Source: Rhizobiales bacterium 2SD (GTDB taxonomy: Bacteria > Pseudomonadota > Alphaproteobacteria > Rhizobiales > Beijerinckiaceae). From it: a stretch of DNA of 64,000 bases. Location: NCBI GenBank assembly GCA_005502805.1, contig SCMY01000016.1, positions 108,762 through 172,761 on the forward strand, written 5' to 3'. Under the pieces are notes generated by a model, which had not been told where the DNA came from, ran no database searches, and saw only the letters and a program-made list of their open reading frames with translations. Below are positions 8,600-19,349 of this stretch, piece after piece. The position numbers and the translations under genes are program-made. Position 1 is the stretch's first letter, and the number at the start of each line of letters is the position of its first letter.

Positions 8600-8888
8600 C
8601 CGATACAGCGGGCTGGGCTCTGCTCAACGATCGCAACTGTAATATCCTGATCGCGAAAAGGAGTGTCGGCGCCTTGCCGGGCTCGGATGCGATGGAAACG
8701 CCGGACTTGCCCAATCGCGATCCGAACCAGGTGAAGCTGCCGAACGGCATGGGGATCGAGGCTGCGCCCGCGGCCACGCCCGGGGAATGCGCTGATCTGA
8801 TGAGACAGAGCTCCAACCGGCCGGCCCCTTCTCATCGATGTCGCGATCAGAGGCGTCGTGGACCATAGCAATCCTGGGGAGTTTCCGC
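8600..8888. other. Intergenic stretch, no supported gene
   Basis: This 289-bp stretch lies between the LysR gene and an aldehyde dehydrogenase gene. Short open frames exist on both strands, but none has a convincing ribosome-binding site plus a family match. A GAAAAGGAG at about 8655-8663 resembles a ribosome-binding site and is followed by a TTG frame of about 65 codons (from about 8674) that I cannot assign. It probably carries the promoter of the dehydrogenase gene. Confidence 0.5.
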
Positions 8889-10331
<1,443 letters not shown>

Positions 10332-10376
10332 GCTCGTTCGATCGGCGCGCATCCGCCCTGTCGGCGGGTGCGCGGC

Positions 10377-10479
10377 TAGAGCATTTTTGAGCGAAATGGA
10401 CACCGGTTCGCGTGAAGAAAATGCGATAAAACAAAGGACTGGAGCAATTCCGCGATTCAAGGAACTGCAGAATTGCTCT
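10377..10479 (+). repeat. Dispersed intergenic repeat with terminal hairpin
   Basis: The segment opens with TAGAGCATTTTTGAGCGAAA, then ACCGGTTCGCGTGAAGAAAA and a TGCGATAAAACAAAG tail. This matches a pattern I know from many Hyphomicrobiales intergenic regions. Its right part forms a hairpin with 9-bp arms, GAGCAATTC (10442-10450) and GAATTGCTC (10470-10478). It ends about 70 bp before the DUF2161 start. The copy number in this genome cannot be seen from one window. Confidence 0.65.
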
Positions 10480-10549
10480 GGTCGTGCCCTCGTTCGCCTC
10501 TTCGAAACGTCTCGCTGCCATCATGGCCGGAGCCGTCCGGAGATGCCGT

Positions 10550-11239
10550 GTGGAAACCGCCCTTTACCCTCCCGTCAAGCGCTTCCTCGAAGAACTCGGC
10601 TATGCCGTGAAGGGTGAGATCGGCCGATGTGACCTCGTCGGGATCAGGGAGGGCGACCCGACGGTCGTGGTGATCGGTGAATTGAAACTCGCCTTCAATC
10701 TGGAGCTGATCCTGCAGGGCGTCGACAGATTGCGTCTCGGCGACGAGATCTGGCTGGCGGCGCAGCTTTCCGCCAGGGGCAAGGGCCGGGAGAGCGATCC
10801 GCGCTATCGCGATCTCTGCCGGCGTCTCGGCTTTGGCTTGCTCGGCGTCTCGGGCACGGGGCGTGTCGAGGTGCTGGTTTCGCCGACCGCGCCAACGCCG
10901 CGCAAGAACGCCAGGGCCCGCTCGCGACTGGTCGACGAGCACCGGCGGCGCAAGGGCGATCCCGCTGCCGGCGGCAGTACGCGCCGGCCGATCATGACCG
11001 CCTATCGCCAGCAGGCGCTCGCCTGCGCCGCCGCGATGAGCGCCTCACCGCAGCGCCCGCGCGATCTCAAGCCGTCCTGTCCCGACGCCCAGAAGATCTT
11101 GCATCGCAATGTCTATGGCTGGTTCGAGCGGGCCGAGCGCGGCGTCTACGGGTTGACCGAAGCCGGCCGCAACGCGTTGACGCAGTGGGAGACCGACCTC
11201 CCATCGGCCGGAGCGGAACGCAGCCGCCTATTGGCTTAG
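10550..11239 (+). CDS. DUF2161-family protein (putative phosphodiesterase/nuclease-like)
   Basis: A 229-residue cytosolic protein of the DUF2161 family, marked by the opening ETALYPPVKRFLEELGYAVK, then GEIGRCDLVGIREGDP and IGELKLAFNLELILQGVDR. The D...E-x-K spacing (CDLVG..., GELKL) resembles a PD-(D/E)XK nuclease core, an inference. GTG 10550 is chosen because GGAG lies 7 bp upstream and the family sequence begins exactly there; the frame extends back to 10484. It converges with the nitronate monooxygenase gene, 20 bp away. The role is unknown. Confidence 0.75.
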   Translation: METALYPPVKRFLEELGYAVKGEIGRCDLVGIREGDPTVVVIGELKLAFNLELILQGVDRLRLGDEIWLAAQLSARGKGRESDPRYRDLCRRLGFGLLGVSGTGRVEVLVSPTAPTPRKNARARSRLVDEHRRRKGDPAAGGSTRRPIMTAYRQQALACAAAMSASPQRPRDLKPSCPDAQKILHRNVYGWFERAERGVYGLTEAGRNALTQWETDLPSAGAERSRLLA

Positions 11240-11259
11240 ATCACCTGCGGCGATCTCCC

Positions 11260-12315
11260 TCAGCCGTCGCGGCCGGCGAGCATCCGCGTCAGCGCCGCCG
11301 CCGACATCGGCTTGGCGAGCGGGTAGGATTGCCCGGCCCAGAGCAGGGTGAAGTCGTCGCGACCCGCAGCTTCCGCGGCGCTGCGCAGCGGCCCCAGCGC
11401 CGTGCCGGCGGTCGGGAAGGCGGGTGCGAGCTCGGAAATCGGGCCGAGCTCCGTCATGGCGCGGTTGACGATGCCGCGCGCCGGCCGGCCGGTGAACAGG
11501 TTGGTGATCGCCGTCGGCCGCTCGCTCATGCCGAGCGCTTTGCGGTAGATCGGCGAGATACCGGCCTCCGGCGTGAACAGATAGGCCGTGCCGACCTGGA
11601 CGGCTGCTGCTCCGAGCGCGAAGGCCGCTTCCACTCCGCGCCGGTCGGTGACGCCGCCGGCGGCGATCACCGGGACGGAGACCGCATCGACGACCTGCGG
11701 CACCAGCGCGAAGGTGCCAACCTGCTCGGAGATACGGTCGTTCAGGAAGATGCCGCGATGCCCTCCGGCCTCGGCGCCCATGGCGATGACGGCGTCGACG
11801 CCGTGCTCGGCGAGCCAGCGCGCCTCGGGCACGGTCGTGGCCGAGGCGATCACCTTGGCGCCGGTCCGCTTGACCCGATTGAGCAACGCGGGCGCAGGCA
11901 AGCCGAAATGGAAGCTGACGACCTCGGGCCGATGTTCTTCGAGCACGGTGGCGAGGGAGGCGTCGAAGGGCGTGCGTCCGCTCGGCGTCTTCGGCATGTC
12001 CGGGTCGAGCCCGGCCTCGGCATAGTAGCCGTCGAGGCGCTTCAGCCAGGCCGTCTGGCGGGCCGGATCGTCGGCGGGGGGCGTATGGCAGAAGAAGTTG
12101 ACGTTGATCGGCCGGCGCGTGCCGGCCCGCACCGTGTCGAGCGCGGCCCGCAGGCCCGCCTCGTTGTATTGCGCGCCGGCCAGCGAGCCGAGGCCGCCGG
12201 CTTCGCTGACGGCGATGACCATCTCGGGTGTCGAGGCGAGGGCCATCGGCCCCTGGATGATCGGCAGTTCGATACCGAACAGGTCGAGCAGTCGCGCTTG
12301 CGCTGTGCTGGTCAT
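11260..12315 (-). CDS. Nitronate monooxygenase-family FMN protein
   Basis: A 351-residue TIM-barrel flavoprotein of the nitronate monooxygenase / 2-nitropropane dioxygenase family. Visible features are LPIIQGPMALAS at the N-terminus, AGGLGSLAG, NVNFFCHTPP, the FMN phosphate motif IAAGGVTDRRG and the active-site-region GAEAGGHRG. It could oxidise propionate-3-nitronate or a related nitronate, or act as an enoyl reductase-like flavoprotein. ATG 12315 has GAGGAG upstream. It is 135 bp downstream of the Na/Pi cotransporter gene. A second family member is at 25346-26308. Confidence 0.85.
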   Translation of the reverse strand: MTSTAQARLLDLFGIELPIIQGPMALASTPEMVIAVSEAGGLGSLAGAQYNEAGLRAALDTVRAGTRRPINVNFFCHTPPADDPARQTAWLKRLDGYYAEAGLDPDMPKTPSGRTPFDASLATVLEEHRPEVVSFHFGLPAPALLNRVKRTGAKVIASATTVPEARWLAEHGVDAVIAMGAEAGGHRGIFLNDRISEQVGTFALVPQVVDAVSVPVIAAGGVTDRRGVEAAFALGAAAVQVGTAYLFTPEAGISPIYRKALGMSERPTAITNLFTGRPARGIVNRAMTELGPISELAPAFPTAGTALGPLRSAAEAAGRDDFTLLWAGQSYPLAKPMSAAALTRMLAGRDG

Positions 12316-12330
12316 GATCGCTCCTCACGC

Positions 12331-12363
12331 GGCTGGGCCGGTGCGGCAGTGTCCGGCCCAGCC
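12331..12363 (-). terminator. Strong hairpin between Na/Pi cotransporter and NMO genes
   Basis: Arms GGCTGGGCCGG (12331-12341) and CCGGCCCAGCC (12353-12363) pair perfectly over 11 bp with an 11-nt loop. It lies after the stop of the leftward cotransporter gene and 15 bp before the start of the leftward NMO gene. No T-tract follows, so it may be a terminator, an attenuator or a structured leader. Confidence 0.4.
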
Positions 12364-12449
12364 CGCTGATTGCAAGGCGAAGCTCAGCGCATCCGGAGTG
12401 CAGGATTTGCTCCGCCTCGGTCCGTGGAGACGGTGAAGCGTTCGGCGCC

Positions 12450-14168
12450 TCAGGCCGGCTTGTGCGGCAAAGCGAGACCGTAGCTGCCCTCCGCAGGCTG
12501 CTCCTCGGCCTTGCGCAGCCTGGTGTCGCTGAGCTCGTCGGCGGCTTCCAGGATCGGGTAGGCGATCGAGGTGATGTGGCCGTGGATGCGCTTCAGGTCG
12601 CGCAGCACGTCGAGATGGATCGAGGAGGTCTCGAGCGATTCCGTCACCCCGCTGCGCAGGCGCTCGTAGTGCTTCTCGGTCGCCATGCGCTCGGCCACGC
12701 GCATCGCGCTCTTCTCGTCGAAGAGCTGGCGGGCGAGGCCGATGTCGCGCGTGGCGAGTACGTTGAGCGCCAGTTGCAGGCTGTGGCTGACCCGTTGATG
12801 GAAATCGCGGATCTCGGCGAGGCCTTCCTCGGAGAAGCGGTAGCGCTTGCGGATCTTCTTCTCGGCGAGCTCGCGCAGGTTCTTGTCGATGATGTCGCCG
12901 ATATGCTCGAGATTGGTGGTCGCGGAGATGATCTCGAACAGGCGCCGGCTGTCCTCCTCGCCGAGCGGGCGGCGCGACAGCTTGACGAGATAGAGCTTGA
13001 TCGCCTCGTGGATCGTGTCGACGCCGTCATCGGCGGCCGCGATCTCGCGCGAGAGAGCGAGCTTGTCCTGCTCCAGCAGGGTCAGCATGTCCTTCAGCAT
13101 GGCCCCGACGCGGTCGCCGAGATGCAGCGTCTCGCGCATCGCGCTGGCGAGCGCTTCGGGCGGGCTGTCGAGCAGGCCTGAGTCGAGATAGAGCGGCCGT
13201 GTACGCTGCTCCGCCTCCGGCGCCGCCGGCGTCAGCCGCGTGACCAGCGCGGCGATCGGGCCGGTGAAGGGCAGGAAGGCGAGGGCGCCGACGATGTTCA
13301 GCGCGACATGGATCTCGACCGCCAGGCGCGACGGATCCTGTGACAGCTGCGAGAACCAGGCTGCGAGCGGCTTGGCGAAGGGGATGACGACGAGCGCGAT
13401 GACGATGCGCGTCAGCAGGTTGGCGAGGGCGACGCGGCGCTGGGCGATCGGCGCACCGAGCTGGTCGAGCACCGGCACCAGCGCATTGCCGAGATTGGCG
13501 CCGACGATCAGGATCAGCGCCGTCGGCGCCGGGAAGAGGCCGCCGGCCCAGAACGAGGCGATCAGCAGGACGATGGCGAGGCTGGAATGGGTCAGCCAGG
13601 TCGCCGCGACGGTGATCGCGACGGCGAGCAGCGGCTCGCTCGCCAGCGCCTCGAACACCATGCGGAAGACCGGCGATTGCGCCAGCGGGGCCGAGGCAGT
13701 CTTGAGCTCGGCGAGCGAGAGCAGGATCAGCCCGATGCCGACGATCAGGCGGCCGATATTGCGGGCCCGGTTCATCGCCTCGTTGGCGAGATAGAGCGTC
13801 ACGCCGATGGCGAGGCATGCCCCCCAGAGCCAGCCGAGCTCGAACGAAACCAGGAAGGCGGCGAGCGCCGTGCCGATATTGGCGCCGAGCAGCACGGCGA
13901 AGGCCATCGGCAGCGCGATCAGCGCCTGGCCTGCGAAGGAGGAGAGCAGCAGCGTCGTCGCCGTCGAGCTCTGCAGGATCAGCGTCACCACTGCCCCGCT
14001 CGCCATCGCCGAGACCCGGTTGCCGGCGAAGCGCGCCAGGCCTTGCCGCAGCGAGGGTCCGAAAGCCCGCGTCGCGCCGGTGCGCACCAGCCTCACCGCC
14101 CAGATCAGCAGCGCCACCGAACCGGCGAGGTGGATCAGGATGGCAGTGGTGCTCTCGGCGGCGTTCAT
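12450..14168 (-). CDS. Na/Pi cotransporter family protein with PhoU-like domain
   Basis: A 572-residue inner-membrane protein. The first ~310 residues hold many hydrophobic helices and two copies of the QSSTATTLLL-like repeat (VTLILQSSTATTLLLSSF and the weaker THSSLAIVLLIASF) that mark the NptA/PNaS family. The last ~200 residues are a soluble helical PhoU-like region (DRVGAMLKDMLTLLEQDKLA, later NLEHIGDIIDKNLRELAEKK). It probably moves phosphate with sodium and may help balance phosphate freed from phosphonates, though the locus is 5 kb away. Two small hairpins precede it (14212-14229 and 14239-14260). Confidence 0.88.
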   Translation of the reverse strand: MNAAESTTAILIHLAGSVALLIWAVRLVRTGATRAFGPSLRQGLARFAGNRVSAMASGAVVTLILQSSTATTLLLSSFAGQALIALPMAFAVLLGANIGTALAAFLVSFELGWLWGACLAIGVTLYLANEAMNRARNIGRLIVGIGLILLSLAELKTASAPLAQSPVFRMVFEALASEPLLAVAITVAATWLTHSSLAIVLLIASFWAGGLFPAPTALILIVGANLGNALVPVLDQLGAPIAQRRVALANLLTRIVIALVVIPFAKPLAAWFSQLSQDPSRLAVEIHVALNIVGALAFLPFTGPIAALVTRLTPAAPEAEQRTRPLYLDSGLLDSPPEALASAMRETLHLGDRVGAMLKDMLTLLEQDKLALSREIAAADDGVDTIHEAIKLYLVKLSRRPLGEEDSRRLFEIISATTNLEHIGDIIDKNLRELAEKKIRKRYRFSEEGLAEIRDFHQRVSHSLQLALNVLATRDIGLARQLFDEKSAMRVAERMATEKHYERLRSGVTESLETSSIHLDVLRDLKRIHGHITSIAYPILEAADELSDTRLRKAEEQPAEGSYGLALPHKPA

Positions 14169-14428
14169 TGCGGGGAGGGCGCTCCTTCAGGCGGGAATCG
14201 AAGAGATCAAGCGGCGGATTATGCCGCCGAATTCGTTAGCCGTCTTATAAAATCGACGGCGGAAAGGGTCTACTACTCTCGTATGCGCTGTGAAATGGAA
14301 GGCGGTCGTCGCACGCTCAAAAGCGCGAGTGCCAGCGGCCGTGGCGATCCGCGACGACGCTGGCGAAACTGTCTTCCTATCCGGTCAGTGTGGAAGAATT
14401 GCGGTCGCGGCCTGCGCCGCGCGGACGG
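14169..14428. other. Intergenic stretch with two small dyads
   Basis: This 260-bp gap is upstream of the leftward Na/Pi cotransporter gene. It holds CGGCGG(14212-14217)/CCGCCG(14224-14229) and GCCGTC(14239-14244)/GACGGC(14255-14260) around TTATAAAATC, the most AT-rich part. These could be promoter-region dyads. No RNA gene is recognisable. Confidence 0.35.
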
Positions 14429-15112
14429 CTATGTGGCCGGAGTAGTCCTCGGCTGGGATTTGCTCGCGAGCGCCGCGCGCTCGGCCGCCATCGCCGTGAT
14501 CAGGCGTGGATAGGCTTCCTGCATCGCCTCGCAGAAGGCTTCGAACGGCATCTCGTCATGGTCGCCACGGTCGAGCACATAGTCCATGTGTTGTCGGCCT
14601 GCCGCGTCGAAGGGCTGGAAGATCGAATCCGTGCTGCCGTCGAAATCGAGCGGCGCGACGCCGAAGCGGGCGCAGAAGGCAAGGTCGAAGGCCGGCGTCG
14701 CCTTGACCCAGCGGCCCTCGAGGTGGAGCAGCGTGTACGCGTGCCAGCGGAAGACGTCGGTCCCCATCAATTCGAGGATGCGCGGCGAGGCCAGGTGGTT
14801 GCGCACATCGGCGAAGCCGACGCGGGCCGGGATGCCGGCAGCGCGACAGACCGCAGCGAGCGTCACGGCCTTGGGCACGCAGAACGAGCCCTTCGCCGCC
14901 AGGCAGCGCGAGGCGACGAAGATGTCGCGCTCGATGCCGAAATAGCGCAGGTCGTAGGGCACGGCATCGCGGACGGCATAGTAGAGCCGCACGGTGCGGT
15001 AGCGGTCCGGGCCGCTGCCGGCATGCTTGTCGACGAAAGCGCGGATCGCCGGCGCATTGGCATCGATGAAGGGTGTCGCCTTCAGCGCCCCGGCGAGCCT
15101 GTCGTCGCTCAT
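14429..15112 (-). CDS. Transglutaminase-like domain protein
   Basis: A 227-residue cytosolic protein with a transglutaminase/protease-like core. The triad is visible in order: Cys in KGSFCVPKA, His in FRWHAYTLL and Asp in ATPAFD. ATG 15112 has GGAGGGGG directly upstream; the longer frame to 15199 would enter the next gene. It is 13 bp downstream of the isomerase gene, so the two are probably cotranscribed with the carboxylase cluster upstream. The substrate is unknown; such proteins can be peptidases or amidases. Confidence 0.75.
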   Translation of the reverse strand: MSDDRLAGALKATPFIDANAPAIRAFVDKHAGSGPDRYRTVRLYYAVRDAVPYDLRYFGIERDIFVASRCLAAKGSFCVPKAVTLAAVCRAAGIPARVGFADVRNHLASPRILELMGTDVFRWHAYTLLHLEGRWVKATPAFDLAFCARFGVAPLDFDGSTDSIFQPFDAAGRQHMDYVLDRGDHDEMPFEAFCEAMQEAYPRLITAMAAERAALASKSQPRTTPAT

Positions 15113-15125
15113 CGCCCCCTCCTGA

Positions 15126-15731
15126 TCACGTGCCGCGCGAATGCTGCAGTCGCCAGGCGATCTGCGGCAGGCGGTCGGCGCCGAAGAAGCTCTCGCCATC
15201 CAGCGTGACGAAGGGCACGCCGATCACATTCGCCGCACAGGCTTCGTCGATCGCTTCGCCAAGGCGCTGGCGGCCCTCGGCCCCGTCGATCATGGCGCGG
15301 ATCGCTTCCGGAGTCTCGTTTGCGAGGCAGGGCAGGGCGGCGAGCACGGCCGGGTCGGTGATGTCCTCGCCTCTCGCGAAGAAGGCCTCGAAGATCTCGC
15401 TCGCCAGGCGCAAGCCATCCTGCGGCCGCGTCGCGGTCCAGGCGTGGTAGAGCCGGCCGGCGAGATGGGCCGAGATCTGCAGCGGCTCGGGCACGCGAAA
15501 CGGCAGGCCGAAGAACTCGGCCGAGCGGGTCACGTCCTCGAGGAAATAGCGGCGCCGCGCCGGCTTCTCCAGCGGATTGACGACGCCCTGCTGCTTGAAC
15601 ACCGCCCAGAGCAGGATCGGCCTGAGCTCCAGCGCCCGGCCATGCTCCTGCGTCAATCGAGCCAGCGGCCCCAGCGCGAAATAGGAATAGGGCGAGGCGA
15701 AATCGAGATAGAGGCGCAGCGCTCCCGGCAT
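15126..15731 (-). CDS. 2-hydroxychromene-2-carboxylate isomerase-like (DsbA/GST-kappa) protein
   Basis: A 201-residue thioredoxin-fold protein of the HCCA isomerase / GST-kappa group. It has LYLDFASPYSYFALGPL at the N-terminus, where a Ser replaces the redox CxxC, a helical middle, and the cis-Pro motif IGVPFVTLDGESFFGADRLP at the C-terminus. Family members use glutathione to isomerise aromatic-degradation intermediates. It follows the carboxylase beta subunit gene with a 3-bp gap, which suggests a step in the same CoA or ring-derived pathway, but the true reaction is not known. Confidence 0.8.
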   Translation of the reverse strand: MPGALRLYLDFASPYSYFALGPLARLTQEHGRALELRPILLWAVFKQQGVVNPLEKPARRRYFLEDVTRSAEFFGLPFRVPEPLQISAHLAGRLYHAWTATRPQDGLRLASEIFEAFFARGEDITDPAVLAALPCLANETPEAIRAMIDGAEGRQRLGEAIDEACAANVIGVPFVTLDGESFFGADRLPQIAWRLQHSRGT

Positions 15732-15734
15732 CGA

Positions 15735-17342
15735 TCAGAACCGGAAGACGCCGTAGCCGGGCGGGCCGAGCGGGGCGTTCAGCGAGGCCGAGATCGCCAC
15801 GCCGAGCGCATTGCGGGTGTCGAGCGGGTCGATGATGCCGTCGTCCCAGAGCTCCGAGGTCGAGTGGTAGGCCGAGAGCTGCTCCTGATAGGCCTTGCGC
15901 GTCTCCTCCCAGAGCTGGTCGATCGCGCGCTGGTCGACCGTGCCGCCATTGCGCTTCATCTGGTTGGCCTTGACCTCGGCCAGCGTGTTCGCCGCCTGGT
16001 CGCCGCCCATCACGCCGATCTGGTGGTTCGGCCAGGAGAACAGGAAGCGGCCGTCGAAGGCGCGTCCGCACATGCCGTAATTGCCGGCGCCGAACGAGCC
16101 GTTGCACATCACCGTGAACTTCGGCACCCGCGAGCAGCTTTGCGCCATGATCATCTTGGCGCCGTCCTTGGTGATGCCGCGCCGCTCGTATTCGCGCCCG
16201 ACCATGTAGCCGGTGATGTTCTGCAGGAAGACCAGCGGCGTGTTGTTCTGGTTGCAGAGCTCGATGAAATGGGCGCCCTTGATCGAGGAATCGTTGAAGA
16301 GCACGCCGTTATTGGCAAGGATTCCGACCTTGAAGCCCCAGATATTGGCAAAGCCGCAGACCAGCGTCGTGCCGTAGTTCGGCTTGTATTCGTGGAAGCG
16401 GCTGCCGTCGACGATGCGAGCGATGATCTCGCGCATGTCGAAGGCCTTCTTGATGTCGTCGGGCACGATCCCGTAGATCTCGGCGGGATCGTAGAACGGT
16501 TCCTCCGGCGCCTCGCGCTGCGCCTCCCAGCGCGGCAGTCGGTCCCATTGCGAAACGATGTCGCGGCCGATCTCGATGGCGTGCTCCTCGCTGTCGGCTG
16601 GGTAGTCGCAGGTGCCGGAGACGCTGGTGTGCATCTCGGCGCCGCCGAGCTCCTCGACCGTGACGTCCTCGCCCGTTGCCGCCTTCACCAGAGGCGGGCC
16701 GCCGAGGAAGACCGCGCCGGTGCCGCGCACGATGACGCTGTAGTCGGAAAGCCCTGGAATATAGGCGCCGCCCGCCGTGCAATGGCCGAAGACGAGGGCG
16801 AGCTGCTTCACGCCCATCTTCGACAGCATCGATTGGTTGCGGAAAATCCGCCCGCCCATATAGCGATCCGGGAACAGCTCCGACTGCAATTGCAGGAAGC
16901 CGCCGGCGGAATCGCAGAGATGGACGACCGGCAGCCGGTTCTCCATGGCGATGTCGAGGGCGCGGACGATCTTCTTGACCGTCAGGGGATACCAGGCGCC
17001 GCCCTTCACGGTCGGGTCGTCGGCGCGGATCATCACCTCGCGGCCCGAGACCATGCCGATGCCGACGATCGAGCTGGCCGAAGGCGATTCCCCGCCATAG
17101 GCCATGTTGGCGGCGAGCGAGGACAGCTCCAGGAAGGGCGTGCCGGGGTCGAGCAGCATCTCGATGCGCTTGCGCTGCGGCATCTTCTGCTGGCGGGCGA
17201 GCCGGTCGAGGTCGCGCTGCGGGCGGGCGTGGCGCGCCGCCTCCTGCTTCGCCTTGAACTCGGCGACGAGGCGGCGGTTATGCGCCTCGTTGCGGCGGAA
17301 ATCGGCGGAGGCGGTGTTGATCGAGGATTGCAGTCTGGACAT
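15735..17342 (-). CDS. Acyl-CoA carboxylase beta (carboxyltransferase) subunit, geranyl/methylcrotonyl type
   Basis: A 535-residue carboxyltransferase of the MccB/AtuC class, which carries carboxyl from biotin to a 3-methyl-branched enoyl-CoA. The crotonase-fold halves show VKGGAWYPLTVKK, CTAGGAYIPGLSDYS, FLGGPPLVKAATGE and, in the second half, LVFLQNITGYMVGREYERRG and SFGAGNYGMCGRAFDGRFLF. ATG 17342 (MSRLQSSINTAS) is chosen; the frame runs on to 17450 inside the preceding gene. The next gene upstream encodes the biotin carrier and ends 4 bp away. With AtuA nearby and no HMG-CoA lyase in the window, a geranyl-CoA carboxylase-like role is favoured over leucine degradation, but the substrate is inferred. 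Confidence 0.85.
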   Translation of the reverse strand: MSRLQSSINTASADFRRNEAHNRRLVAEFKAKQEAARHARPQRDLDRLARQQKMPQRKRIEMLLDPGTPFLELSSLAANMAYGGESPSASSIVGIGMVSGREVMIRADDPTVKGGAWYPLTVKKIVRALDIAMENRLPVVHLCDSAGGFLQLQSELFPDRYMGGRIFRNQSMLSKMGVKQLALVFGHCTAGGAYIPGLSDYSVIVRGTGAVFLGGPPLVKAATGEDVTVEELGGAEMHTSVSGTCDYPADSEEHAIEIGRDIVSQWDRLPRWEAQREAPEEPFYDPAEIYGIVPDDIKKAFDMREIIARIVDGSRFHEYKPNYGTTLVCGFANIWGFKVGILANNGVLFNDSSIKGAHFIELCNQNNTPLVFLQNITGYMVGREYERRGITKDGAKMIMAQSCSRVPKFTVMCNGSFGAGNYGMCGRAFDGRFLFSWPNHQIGVMGGDQAANTLAEVKANQMKRNGGTVDQRAIDQLWEETRKAYQEQLSAYHSTSELWDDGIIDPLDTRNALGVAISASLNAPLGPPGYGVFRF

Positions 17343-17346
17343 CGGG

Positions 17347-17847
17347 TCAGCCTTCCGCCGGAGCCGCGAGACGGGCGAGCACGGCGTCCTTGTCGAAGCC
17401 TTCGCCCTCGCGCGCCGCGATCTCGGCGATCTCGCCGTCGCGCGGTGCATCGAGTTTCATCTGCAGCTTCATGCTTTCGATCGTGACGACGGTCTCGCCG
17501 CGCTGGACCTTGTCGCCGACGCGCTTGTGGACCACGACGACGGTGCCCGGCATCGGCGCGCGCACGACATTGGCCCCGCCACCGGCCGCCGAGGCTTCGG
17601 CGGCGGCATCGAGGCGGCGCAGGGCGAAGCTGCGTCCGTTCAGCCGGATGATCGCGCCATCGGCGCTGCCGGCACGAGCGAAGGCGACCGGCTCACCGTC
17701 CACTGTCAGGTTCCGGCTGCCGTCGCCGGCTTCGTCGAGGTTTTCCACGACATGCCGGCGGCCGTCGACCGAAAGCACCAGATGCGGCCGGCGCGCCAGG
17801 ATGGTGACGTGGTGGACGGTGCCGTCGAGATCGAGCTTGAGGACCAT
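17347..17847 (-). CDS. Biotin carboxyl carrier protein of the acyl-CoA carboxylase
   Basis: A 166-residue stand-alone biotinyl protein. Residues 1-80 form the linker domain usually found between biotin carboxylase and BCCP in methylcrotonyl-type alpha subunits. Residues 95-165 are the lipoyl/biotinyl domain with PMPGTVVVVHKRVGDKVQRG and the modified lysine in IESMKLQ (K127). The Ala of the common AMKM motif is Ser here. In most MccA/AtuF proteins this part is fused to the carboxylase; here a stop and a 2-bp gap separate it from the biotin carboxylase gene, so the alpha subunit is split. Confidence 0.88.
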   Translation of the reverse strand: MVLKLDLDGTVHHVTILARRPHLVLSVDGRRHVVENLDEAGDGSRNLTVDGEPVAFARAGSADGAIIRLNGRSFALRRLDAAAEASAAGGGANVVRAPMPGTVVVVHKRVGDKVQRGETVVTIESMKLQMKLDAPRDGEIAEIAAREGEGFDKDAVLARLAAPAEG

Positions 17848-17849
17848 GC

Positions 17850-19345
<1,496 letters not shown>

Positions 19346-19349
<4 letters not shown>

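Noticed and set aside
8674..8868. Short frame between the LysR gene and the aldehyde dehydrogenase gene
   Set aside because: There is a ribosome-binding-like GGAG upstream, but no recognised family, and competing frames of equal length lie on the other strand. Not strong enough to call.
15141..17486. 781-codon plus-strand open frame opposite the isomerase and carboxylase genes
   Set aside because: It is antisense to genes with clear motifs, and composition is typical of a mirror frame.
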